Below are positions 48,881 to 56,385 of a DNA stretch of 64,000 bases, in pieces. Below the pieces are notes generated by a model. The model worked only from the letters and a program-made list of their open reading frames with translations, was not told the DNA's origin and searched no databases. The position numbers were made by a program, and so were the translations under genes. How positions within the stretch are numbered: position 1 is the stretch's first letter; the number at the start of each line of letters is the position of its first letter. Origin of the DNA: Microbacterium sp. RU1D. Lineage in GTDB: Bacteria; Actinomycetota; Actinomycetes; Actinomycetales; Microbacteriaceae. Location of the stretch: the NCBI RefSeq assembly GCF_900156435.1, contig NZ_FTPQ01000003.1, positions 496,001 through 560,000 of the forward strand. The letters run 5' to 3'.

Positions 48881-51769
48881 GTGTCGACATTCCTGTACAC
48901 CCTCGGGCGTTGGTCGTTCCGCCACCCGTGGCGCGTCCTCACGGCCTGGCTGCTCGTCCTCGTGCTCGCCGGTGGTGGTGTCGCCCTCTTCGCCAAAGGC
49001 ACCGACAACACCTTCACCATCCCCGGCACGGAGTCGCAGGCGGGTCTCGAGATGCTCGGGCGCACCTTCCCGCAGGTGAGCGGCGCGAGCGCCGAGATCA
49101 TCGTGGTGTCCGCCGACGGAGCGAAGGTCACCGACCCGGCGTATCAGGATGCGGTGCAGAAGACCTCGACCAACATCGGCGACCTCGACTTCGTCGAAGC
49201 CGTGACCGACCCCTACGACACCCGCATCTCGGGCGGCATCTCCGACGACGAACGAGCAGCCATCGTCCGCATCCAGTTCTCGGGCGAGGCCACCGAGGTG
49301 CCGCAGGCCACCGAAGACGGCCTGCGCGAGGCCGCGAGCGCGCTCGGCGAGGCCCTTCCCTCGGGGTCGCAGGCCGTGCTCGGCGGGCAGCTCTTCGCCA
49401 CCGAGATCCCCGGCGCCTCCCTCACCGAAGCCCTCGGCGTGCTCATCGCGGCGCTCGTGCTGATGGTCACGTTCCGCTCGTTCCTGGTGGCCGGGATGCC
49501 GTTGGCCACGGCGATCCTGGGCGTCGCGCTCTCGATCGCGCTCATCTTCATCGCAACCGGTTTCGCCACGGTGTCCTCGACGACCCCTCTGCTGGCGGTG
49601 ATGCTGGGACTGGCGGTCGGCATCGACTACGCGCTCTTCATCGTGTCGCGACATCAGGATCAGACCAGGGCCGGCATGGACCCCGAGGAGTCCACGGCCC
49701 GCGCGGTCGGCACCGCCGGCTCGGCCGTGGTGTTCGCCGGGATCACGGTGCTGATCGCCCTCATCGGGCTGGGCTTCGCCGGCATCCCGTTCCTGACGAC
49801 CATGGGCATCGCCGCGTCCGTGGCGGTCGCCATCGCGGTGTGCGTCGGGCTGACCCTCACACCGGCCTTCCTCGGCTTCGCCGGTGATCGCGTGGTCGGC
49901 TGGGGGTACAAGCGTCCGAAGAAGCGCTCCCGCACGGCCACGGCCGAAGACGACGCCGCCGCCGCCGAAGAGGCCGCCGCCGAGAGTGTGCGACGAGCCG
50001 ATACGGCGGCCGTGCGCGCCCAGCGGAACGGCCCCGCCAAGCGCTGGGTGGGCCTGGTCACCCGGCATCCGGTGATCACGACCATCGCGGTGATCGGGCT
50101 GCTCGGCGTGACCGCCGTGCCCGCCGCCTCGCTGGCCCTGACCCTGCCGAACGCGGGCCAGTTGCCCGAGGGCGATGAGGCGCGCGTCGCCTACGAGCTG
50201 ACCGACGAGTACTTCGGGCCGGGTGCGAACGGTCCGCTCATCATGACCGGCACGATCGTGACCTCGAACGATCCGCTGAACCTCATGACCGACATCGGCG
50301 ACGAGATCGCGAAGATCCCCGGGGTCGCCGAAGTGGCCCTGGCGACCCCCAACGAGACCGCCGACACCGGCATCGTGCAGATCGTGCCCGAGACCGCCCC
50401 CGACGACCCGCGCACGGCCGACCTCGTGCGCGAACTCCGCGCGCAGGAGGACCGTCTCTACGACGAATTCGGCGTGCGCCTGCTCGTCACCGGCTACACC
50501 GCCGTCACGATCGACATCTCCGACCAGCTGGGAGCGGCGCTCCTTCCCTTCGGCCTCTTCGTCGTCGGCCTCTCACTCGTGCTGCTGATGATCGTCTTCC
50601 GCTCCATCTGGGTTCCCCTCACCGCCGCGGGCGGCTACCTGCTGTCGGTCGCCGCGTCGTTCGGCGTCGTCGCGGCGGTGTTCGAGTGGGGCTGGTTCGC
50701 CGACGCCCTGCACGTGGCCAAGGTCGGCCCGATCATCAGCTTCATGCCGATCGTCGTGATGGGCGTGCTGTTCGGCCTCGCCATGGACTACCAGGTCTTC
50801 CTCGTCTCGCGCATGCGCGAGGACTACGTGCACGCGAAGCGCGACGGCCGCACCCCCCGCGACGTGGCACTCGGTGCCGTGCGCAGCGGCTTCTCGGCAT
50901 CCGCCCGTGTCGTCGTGGCGGCCGCGGTGATCATGTTCGCCGTCTTCGTGGCGTTCGTGCCCGAGGGCGACTCGAGCCTCAAGCCCATCGCCCTGGGCCT
51001 CGCGGTCGGCGTCGCGGTCGATGCGTTCCTCGTGCGCATGACCCTCGTCCCGGCTATCCTCGCCCTCCTGGGGGCGAAGGCCTGGTGGATGCCGCACTGG
51101 CTCGACCGCATCCTGCCCAAGCTCGACGTCGAGGGCGAGGCCGTCGAGCGCGAGGTGCACCTCACCGATTGGCCCGCGGAACCCGCGATGGCGATCGCCG
51201 CCGACGACCTGCGGACCTCCGTTTCCTCGGATGCCGACGAGCCGCTGTTCCGCGACGTCTCGCTGCGCCTCGGCTACGGCGGGACGCTGCTCGTGACCGG
51301 CGAGACCCGCACCACGCGCACCCTCCTGCTCGCCCTGGCCGGTCGCCTGTCGAAGATCGAGGGCAAGCTGCGCGTCGACGGCCTGCTGGTGCCCGAACGC
51401 GCCGGCGCCGTGCGCGCCCGCGTCGGTGTCGCCCTGCTCGACGACCCGTCGACGGCAGAGGCCGACGTGGCGCAGGCCGCCGCGCGCGGGACGCGCATCG
51501 TCGTCGTCTCCGACATCGACCGCCTCGACGACGACGCCCGCGACGACGTCGCGCAGGTGCTCCGCCGCGCGGCCCTCGAAGCGCGTGAGCGGTCGGGCGA
51601 CGCCGCGTCGCCGTTCACGCTCGTCGTCTCGGCCCGCGACGAACGCCGCGCTCTCGCCCTGCTGTCCGAAGCGCACCGACCGGACGTGGCATCCCTGCCA
51701 CTGCCGACGCCGCGTCGACACCGCTCCGCACCCGAAACCTTCGCCGATCTCTCCGAGGTGTTCGCATGA
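48881..51769 (+). CDS. MMPL/RND transporter with a degenerate ABC-ATPase-like C-terminal domain
   Basis: The 962-residue protein has the MMPL architecture: an N-terminal helix, extracytoplasmic domain, five-helix bundle with GLAVGIDYALFIVSRHQDQ, a second such domain, and a second bundle with GLAMDYQVFLVSRMREDY. The Asp of the proton relay is present in both. From about residue 788 a cytoplasmic tail follows that reads like the start of an ABC ATPase (LFRDVSLRL, GETRTTRTLLLALAGRL at 807, GKLRVDGLLVP). It lacks the Walker A lysine, a Q-loop and an LSGGQ signature, so ATP hydrolysis is unlikely. GTG 48881 has GGGAG upstream. It is coupled (ATGA) to the YhgE-like gene. Confidence 0.88.
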   Translation: MSTFLYTLGRWSFRHPWRVLTAWLLVLVLAGGGVALFAKGTDNTFTIPGTESQAGLEMLGRTFPQVSGASAEIIVVSADGAKVTDPAYQDAVQKTSTNIGDLDFVEAVTDPYDTRISGGISDDERAAIVRIQFSGEATEVPQATEDGLREAASALGEALPSGSQAVLGGQLFATEIPGASLTEALGVLIAALVLMVTFRSFLVAGMPLATAILGVALSIALIFIATGFATVSSTTPLLAVMLGLAVGIDYALFIVSRHQDQTRAGMDPEESTARAVGTAGSAVVFAGITVLIALIGLGFAGIPFLTTMGIAASVAVAIAVCVGLTLTPAFLGFAGDRVVGWGYKRPKKRSRTATAEDDAAAAEEAAAESVRRADTAAVRAQRNGPAKRWVGLVTRHPVITTIAVIGLLGVTAVPAASLALTLPNAGQLPEGDEARVAYELTDEYFGPGANGPLIMTGTIVTSNDPLNLMTDIGDEIAKIPGVAEVALATPNETADTGIVQIVPETAPDDPRTADLVRELRAQEDRLYDEFGVRLLVTGYTAVTIDISDQLGAALLPFGLFVVGLSLVLLMIVFRSIWVPLTAAGGYLLSVAASFGVVAAVFEWGWFADALHVAKVGPIISFMPIVVMGVLFGLAMDYQVFLVSRMREDYVHAKRDGRTPRDVALGAVRSGFSASARVVVAAAVIMFAVFVAFVPEGDSSLKPIALGLAVGVAVDAFLVRMTLVPAILALLGAKAWWMPHWLDRILPKLDVEGEAVEREVHLTDWPAEPAMAIAADDLRTSVSSDADEPLFRDVSLRLGYGGTLLVTGETRTTRTLLLALAGRLSKIEGKLRVDGLLVPERAGAVRARVGVALLDDPSTAEADVAQAAARGTRIVVVSDIDRLDDDARDDVAQVLRRAALEARERSGDAASPFTLVVSARDERRALALLSEAHRPDVASLPLPTPRRHRSAPETFADLSEVFA

Positions 51770-53850
51770 CTCTCCCCGTCGAGCGCTCCCGCTCGCGCCG
51801 CCCCGTCACCTGGCTGACCCTCATCGGCGTGCTCCTGCTGCCCGCCGTGATCGGCGGCATCCTGGTGGGCGCGCTGTACAACCCCACCGACCGGCTCGAG
51901 AACATCACGGCCGCGATCGTCAACGACGACAAGGCCGTCGAGCTGAACGGCCAGCTGGTCCCCCTCGGTCGGCAGCTCACCGGCGGCCTCGTCGAGGGCG
52001 CCGACGATCAGCCGAGCAACATCGACTGGGTCATCTCGAACGATGACGATGCGGCGGCCGGCCTCGCCGACGGCACGTACACGGCCGTCGTGACCATCCC
52101 CGAGAATTTCACCGCCGCGTCCCTCTCGACCCGGCCGGGCGAAACCCCCGTCAAGGCGACGATCGGCGTGCAGACGGCTCCCGATGCGCGCGTCGTCGAC
52201 GGGGCGATCACCTCCGCGCTGGCCACCACCGCGACCAGCGTCTACGGCGGCGAGCTGTCATCGCAGTATCTGAAGAACGTCTTCCTCGGCTTCACGACGC
52301 TGAGCGACCAGCTCGGCTCCGCCGCGAGCGGCGCCCACCAGCTGGCGGACGGCGCGTCGCAGGCCGCGTCCGGTGCGGGCGACCTGCGCGACGGCCTCGG
52401 GCAGCTCTCGAGCGGAGCCTCGAGCCTCGCCGACGGGGCGTCGCAGCTCGCGGCCGGCGCGGGTCCGCTCGCCGACGGCGCCACCCAACTCGCGTCGGGC
52501 TCGACGGCGCTGGCGAACGGAACACGGGATGCCGCGGCGGGTGTGAACAAGCTCGCGACCGGTGCCGACGGCATCGCGTCGGGGAATCAGCAGCTCGCGA
52601 CGCAGATCAACGGTCTCGCCGATCAGATCCCCCCGGGCTTCGCCGACGACGCCCAGAAGCTGGCGGATGCCGCGCCCCAGGTCAACACGGCCCTCGTCGA
52701 CGCCGCGGCGGCGCTGCAGACGGCGGCCGAGGACTGCACCGGCACTGAGGAGCAGTGCCAGGCGCTACGCGACGCCGCGGTCGCCGCGAACGACGCGCTG
52801 CCCCAGGCGACGCAGACCGTCACCCGCATCGGCGACCTCGCCGGACAAGCCGCGCAGCTTCCCGCCGGCATCCGCGCCATCGCCGACGCCAACCAGCAGC
52901 TCGCCGACGGCGCCGCCGGCCTCGCCGGTGGTGCCCGCGAAGCCGCGACGGGCATCGACACGATCGCGGGCGGAATCGACGGCGTCGCCGGAGGCGCGAC
53001 ACAGCTGGCGGACGGCGCGAAGCAGTTCGGCACGGGGGCCGCCGCCCTCAGCTCCGGCGCCGCGCAGCTCGCATCCGGAGCGACGGGAGCCGAAGACGGG
53101 GCCGCGCAGCTGGCCACCGGCGTCGACCAGGTCGCGACCGGCACCTCGTCGCTCGCCGACGGACTCGGCACCGCCGTCGCGCAGCTGCCGACCTACACCG
53201 ACAGCCAGGCGACCACGCTCGCCGACGTCGTGGCCGACCCCGTGTCGGCGACGGGAGCCGACGACTCGCTGTTCGGTCTCGCGGCGGTGCCGCTGCTGGC
53301 CATGGCCGTGCTGTGGTTCGGCGGGCTCGCGTCGTTCGTGGCGTTCCAGGCGGTGTCGGCCCGCGCGCTCACCAGCCGGCGTCCCTCGGCGCTCGTCGCG
53401 CTGCGCGGCTTCGCCCCCGCGGCGCTCGTCGGCGCCGTCCAGGGACTGCTGGTGGCCGCCGTCGTGCAGATCGCGTCGAACTACGACTGGGGCGACTGGG
53501 CGCTCTTCGCCCTCGTCTGCGTCGCAGCCAGCATCGCCTTCGCCGCCGTGCACCAGGCCCTGGTCGCGGTGTTCGGCGGGGCGGGCCGGTGGATCGCGGC
53601 GGTGATCGGCGCGCTCGCGCTCGGCGCGAGCATCGTCTCGACCGTGCCACCCGCACTGGCCGCCGCGGCATCCCTGCTGCCCACGGCTCCCGCCTACGAC
53701 GCGATGCTCGGCGCCCTGTCGTCGGCCGGCGGAGTGGGGGCCGGTGTCGCCGGGTTCGTCGTCTGGGCCGTGCTGTCGCTCATCGCGACGACGTTGATCG
53801 TGGTACGTCGCCGCACGACCTCCGCGAAGGCCGCGGCCCAGCCGGCGTAA
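51766..53850 (+). CDS. YhgE/Pip-family membrane protein (ABC-2-like)
   Basis: The 694-residue protein has one N-terminal helix (about 15-37), a large extracytoplasmic region and five or six C-terminal helices from about residue 505. This is the layout of YhgE/Pip (phage infection protein) and ESX-like ABC-2 permeases. The middle (about 185-290 and 380-470) is a long run of short repeats of the type LADGAxQLAxGA, predicted as helical repeats. It starts inside the end of the MMPL gene (ATGA), so both proteins are made together and may form one export complex. Confidence 0.85.
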   Translation: MTLPVERSRSRRPVTWLTLIGVLLLPAVIGGILVGALYNPTDRLENITAAIVNDDKAVELNGQLVPLGRQLTGGLVEGADDQPSNIDWVISNDDDAAAGLADGTYTAVVTIPENFTAASLSTRPGETPVKATIGVQTAPDARVVDGAITSALATTATSVYGGELSSQYLKNVFLGFTTLSDQLGSAASGAHQLADGASQAASGAGDLRDGLGQLSSGASSLADGASQLAAGAGPLADGATQLASGSTALANGTRDAAAGVNKLATGADGIASGNQQLATQINGLADQIPPGFADDAQKLADAAPQVNTALVDAAAALQTAAEDCTGTEEQCQALRDAAVAANDALPQATQTVTRIGDLAGQAAQLPAGIRAIADANQQLADGAAGLAGGAREAATGIDTIAGGIDGVAGGATQLADGAKQFGTGAAALSSGAAQLASGATGAEDGAAQLATGVDQVATGTSSLADGLGTAVAQLPTYTDSQATTLADVVADPVSATGADDSLFGLAAVPLLAMAVLWFGGLASFVAFQAVSARALTSRRPSALVALRGFAPAALVGAVQGLLVAAVVQIASNYDWGDWALFALVCVAASIAFAAVHQALVAVFGGAGRWIAAVIGALALGASIVSTVPPALAAAASLLPTAPAYDAMLGALSSAGGVGAGVAGFVVWAVLSLIATTLIVVRRRTTSAKAAAQPA

Positions 53851-53898
53851 CCGCGGGGTGCCGCGCCCGCGACTCACGGCCGACATGCAGCGCGACAG

Positions 53899-53984
53899 CG
53901 CGGGCCGTGGCGCCACGGTAGCGCGGGGCCGTGGCGCCACGGTAGCGCGGGGCCGCGGTAGCGCGGGGCCGTGGCGTCACGGCG
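53899..53984. repeat. Tandem array of a 24-bp unit
   Basis: The unit GCGCGGGGCCGTGGCGCCAC plus GGTA begins at 53899 (one G shorter), 53921, 53945 (internally truncated to 16 bp) and 53961 (variant end). It contains the 14-bp palindrome CCGTGGCGCCACGG, so each unit can form a hairpin. The units are contiguous without unique spacers, so it is not a CRISPR array. Confidence 0.8.
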
Positions 53985-54017
53985 CCGCGGCCGCATGGGC
54001 CGGCCACCCCACCATCG

Positions 54018-54069
54018 AGTGTCCAAAACACCCGGACATTTTCACGAGCGTCCGTGTGTTTCGGACACT
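54018..54069. repeat. Long palindromic repeat, copy 1
   Basis: Arms 54018-54037 and 54050-54069 are inverted repeats matching at 18 of 20 positions with a 12-nt loop. The left arm matches copy 2 at 55102 closely (AGTGTCC[A]AAACACCCGGAC with one change), and both loops contain TTTCAC. It could act as a terminator after the YhgE gene or be a dispersed mobile repeat. Confidence 0.75.
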
Positions 54070-54205
54070 GGATCCGGCGTCACAGCGGGCGACACCGGAA
54101 CGGGCAGAGCTGAGGGGCTCTTCCCCAGCACCGTCATCGAGCAGCTGATCCACGGATGCCGTGAAGGCGACGCCACCGCCGACCCCGGTGCGCTGGGGTC
54201 GACCT

Positions 54206-55099
54206 ATGAAAAGGCAGCCTCTCCCGGAAGAACTGGGGCCCGCGTTCACCGTGGAGGAAGCACGCCGCCTGGACGTGCCCCGAGATCGCCTCACCGCGCA
54301 AGACCTTCGCGCCGCGTTTCACGGGGTTCGAGTTCGCGCGCATGCGGCGACGGAAGACGTCCTGGCACGGTGCCGTGCGTATGAGCCCCGCCTGACCTCA
54401 GCACAGTTCTTCAGCCACACGACGGCGGCGGCCCTGTGGGACCTCCCTCTGCCCGCTCCCGCCTCGGCGAGCCTGCACGTCTCGGCTCGTCCACCGGCGC
54501 GAGAACCTCGGACACGCGGAGTGAGGGGGCACCGCCTCGATCTACCGCTCGAGTACCTGACGCTTCGCCACGGTCTCCCCGTACCGACCCCGGCCGAGAC
54601 CTGGGCACAGCTGGGTGCGCTGCACCGCGTCGATGACCTGGTCGCCGTCGGCGACGCCATCCTCACGCGGGAGCTGGCCGAGAACGCCGACCTCGAAGAG
54701 GCGGTCCGGCGCCTCGCCCGACGCGGAGTGCGTGATCTACGCGAAGCGCTGCCCCTCCTCCGGGCGGGGGCGGAGTCGCCCAGGGAGACGATTGTTCGCC
54801 TCATCCTCCTTCGAGGCGGTCTGCCGGAGCCCGAGCTGAACCGCGACCTTCGTGACGAGGACGGACGCTTCGTCGCCCGCCTGGATCTCGCCTATCCCGA
54901 GTACCGGGTGGCCGTGGAGTACGACGGGAGGCAGCACGCGGAGCGAGCGCAATTTCGACGGGATGCCGACCGCTGGCCGGCCATCGCCGCACAAGGATGG
55001 CTTCTGGTCAGGGTCGTCGACCACCACCTTCACGATGCCGTCAGTGGTGTCGTGGACCCCGTCGCTCGCGCCCTCCGCTCCCGCGGGTGGCGCCCGTAG
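54206..55099 (+). CDS. DUF559-type protein with endonuclease-like C-terminal domain
   Basis: The 297-residue protein begins MKRQPLPEELGPAFTVEEAR, a helix-turn-helix-like N-terminal region, and ends in a restriction-endonuclease-like fold: RFVARLDLAYPEYRVAVEYDG with Asp and Glu of the PD-(D/E)xK type, then QHAERAQFRRDADRW and WLLVRVVDHHL. Such proteins are common in Microbacteriaceae and are related to very-short-patch-repair-like and AbiEi-like families, without known function. ATG 54206 fits the usual family start; an in-frame GTG at 54161 would add 15 residues. It is bracketed by two palindromic repeats. Confidence 0.78.
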   Translation: MKRQPLPEELGPAFTVEEARRLDVPRDRLTAQDLRAAFHGVRVRAHAATEDVLARCRAYEPRLTSAQFFSHTTAAALWDLPLPAPASASLHVSARPPAREPRTRGVRGHRLDLPLEYLTLRHGLPVPTPAETWAQLGALHRVDDLVAVGDAILTRELAENADLEEAVRRLARRGVRDLREALPLLRAGAESPRETIVRLILLRGGLPEPELNRDLRDEDGRFVARLDLAYPEYRVAVEYDGRQHAERAQFRRDADRWPAIAAQGWLLVRVVDHHLHDAVSGVVDPVARALRSRGWRP

Positions 55100-55101
55100 C
55101 G

Positions 55102-55166
55102 CGTTCGAGTGTCCAGAACACCCGGACGAATTTCACAATCGACCGGATGTCTTGGACACTCGAACG
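55102..55166. repeat. Long palindromic repeat, copy 2
   Basis: Arms 55102-55127 and 55141-55166 are inverted repeats matching at 22 of 26 positions with a 13-nt loop. It starts 3 nt after the DUF559 stop. Together with copy 1 it encloses the gene. Confidence 0.75.
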
Positions 55167-55321
55167 TCGCTCGCGGACGGGGCGCCACGCGCCGGGCGGG
55201 GCGTCGCGCAGCGCCGGACGCCACGCGCCACGCGCCACTCGCCACCGGGCATCACGCCCCGCCGGGCATCGAAGACCTCACACCCGCGCCGCGGCACCCC
55301 CACGCACCGCCCACCCACGCG

Positions 55322-55355
55322 AAGGGCCCGCCCGGCGACAGCCGGACGGGCCCTT
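55322..55355 (-). terminator. Strong hairpin after ccsB
   Basis: Fifteen-base arms (55322-55336 and 55341-55355) pair with one mismatch around a GACA loop, 15 nt after the ccsB stop on the minus strand. Confidence 0.75.
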
Positions 55356-55370
55356 GCGCAGCGCCACGCC

Positions 55371-56381
55371 TTACGTGGTCAGGCCGCTGTAGGCGTGCAG
55401 GCCCTTGAAGAACACGTTGACGATGGTGAAGTTGAACAGCACCGCGGTGAAGCCGATGATCGACAGCCACGCCGAGCGGGTGCCGCGCCAGCCGCGGGTC
55501 GCGCGAGCGTGGATATATCCGGCGTAGAGCACCCAGATGACGAACGTCCAGACTTCCTTGGTGTCGAAGCCCCAGAAGCGGCCCCATGCGTCATTCGCCC
55601 AGATGGAACCGGCGATCAAGGTGAAAGTCCAGAAGATGAACCCGACGATCGCGAAGCGGTAGGCCAGCGACTCCAGGGCGTCGGCGTTCGGAACCGTGCG
55701 GAGGAAGCTGCGCTTCGGTTCGGCATCCACCGGGGCTTCGGCGAGCTTGCGCTCGCGACGCGTCTGGATCAGCTGCACGACCGAGAGTCCGAAGGCGAGG
55801 GCGAACAACGCCGTCGCCAGGCTCGCGACGAACACGTGCACGACGAGCCAGACCGACTTCAGCGGGTCGGCCAGCGGCACGACCTCGACGTGGAACGCCA
55901 GCGTCGCGCCACCGAGCAGCAGGACGGCGAGGCCGGTCATGAGCGAGCCGAGGAAGCGCAGGTCGTAGCGCGTGAGCACGGCGAGGTAGACCGCGATGAT
56001 GAGCAGCAGGCCGGTCATCGCGAACTCGTACATGTTCGACCACGGCACGCGCTCGGCCGCGATCCCGCGCAGGACGGTCGCCACGAGGTGGAAGACGAAC
56101 CCGAGCGCCGTCAGCACCGTGCCGAGACGGGCCCACAGGTAGCGGGGCTTGGCGGTGGAGGGTCCGGATGCCGACGACCCGGCGCCCGAGGAGATCACTC
56201 CCCCGCCGCCCGCGGTCACGAGCTCGCGCGCGACGACCTCGTCTTTCGCCTTCAGCGCGAGGTCGGAGCGGCGCGCGAGGTCGATGGCGTAGGCGATGAA
56301 CGCCAGCACGTAGATGGCGACCGCCGTCCACACCAGGAGGAGGGAGATCTCGTCGAGGAGAAGCGGGTCGGTTCCGGGCAT
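55371..56381 (-). CDS. ccsB: Cytochrome c biogenesis protein CcsB (ResC)
   Basis: The 336-residue membrane protein has about eight helices and the haem-handling segment WGRFWGFDTKEVWTFVIWVLYA near residues 265-286. Its conserved histidines include FHLVATVLRG, FHVEVVPLAD and HVFVASLAT. With ResB it moves haem across the membrane and ligates it to apocytochrome c (system II). ATG 56381 has TAGACT 6 nt upstream, although resB ends only 4 nt before it, so it can be read both from its own promoter and from the operon. Confidence 0.92.
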   Translation of the reverse strand: MPGTDPLLLDEISLLLVWTAVAIYVLAFIAYAIDLARRSDLALKAKDEVVARELVTAGGGGVISSGAGSSASGPSTAKPRYLWARLGTVLTALGFVFHLVATVLRGIAAERVPWSNMYEFAMTGLLLIIAVYLAVLTRYDLRFLGSLMTGLAVLLLGGATLAFHVEVVPLADPLKSVWLVVHVFVASLATALFALAFGLSVVQLIQTRRERKLAEAPVDAEPKRSFLRTVPNADALESLAYRFAIVGFIFWTFTLIAGSIWANDAWGRFWGFDTKEVWTFVIWVLYAGYIHARATRGWRGTRSAWLSIIGFTAVLFNFTIVNVFFKGLHAYSGLTT

Positions 56382-56385
56382 GGTG

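Larger units (their letters stand above)
53851..54205. other. Repeat-rich gap before the DUF559-type gene
   Basis: This 355-bp stretch holds no gene that I can support. It contains a 24-bp tandem repeat array, then a long palindromic repeat, and the start region of the next gene. Frames crossing it give only low-complexity Arg/Ala peptides. Confidence 0.6.

Noticed and set aside
53899..53984. Possible CRISPR array
   Set aside because: The repeat units are contiguous, with no unique spacers and no cas genes.
54206..55099. Toxin-antitoxin reading of the DUF559-type gene (AbiEi-like)
   Set aside because: The N-terminus is only loosely AbiEi-like and no toxin partner gene is adjacent.
54018..55166. 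Insertion sequence with terminal inverted repeats
   Set aside because: There is no transposase motif in the enclosed protein and no target duplication that I could see; each repeat is itself palindromic, so I describe it only as a repeat-flanked gene.
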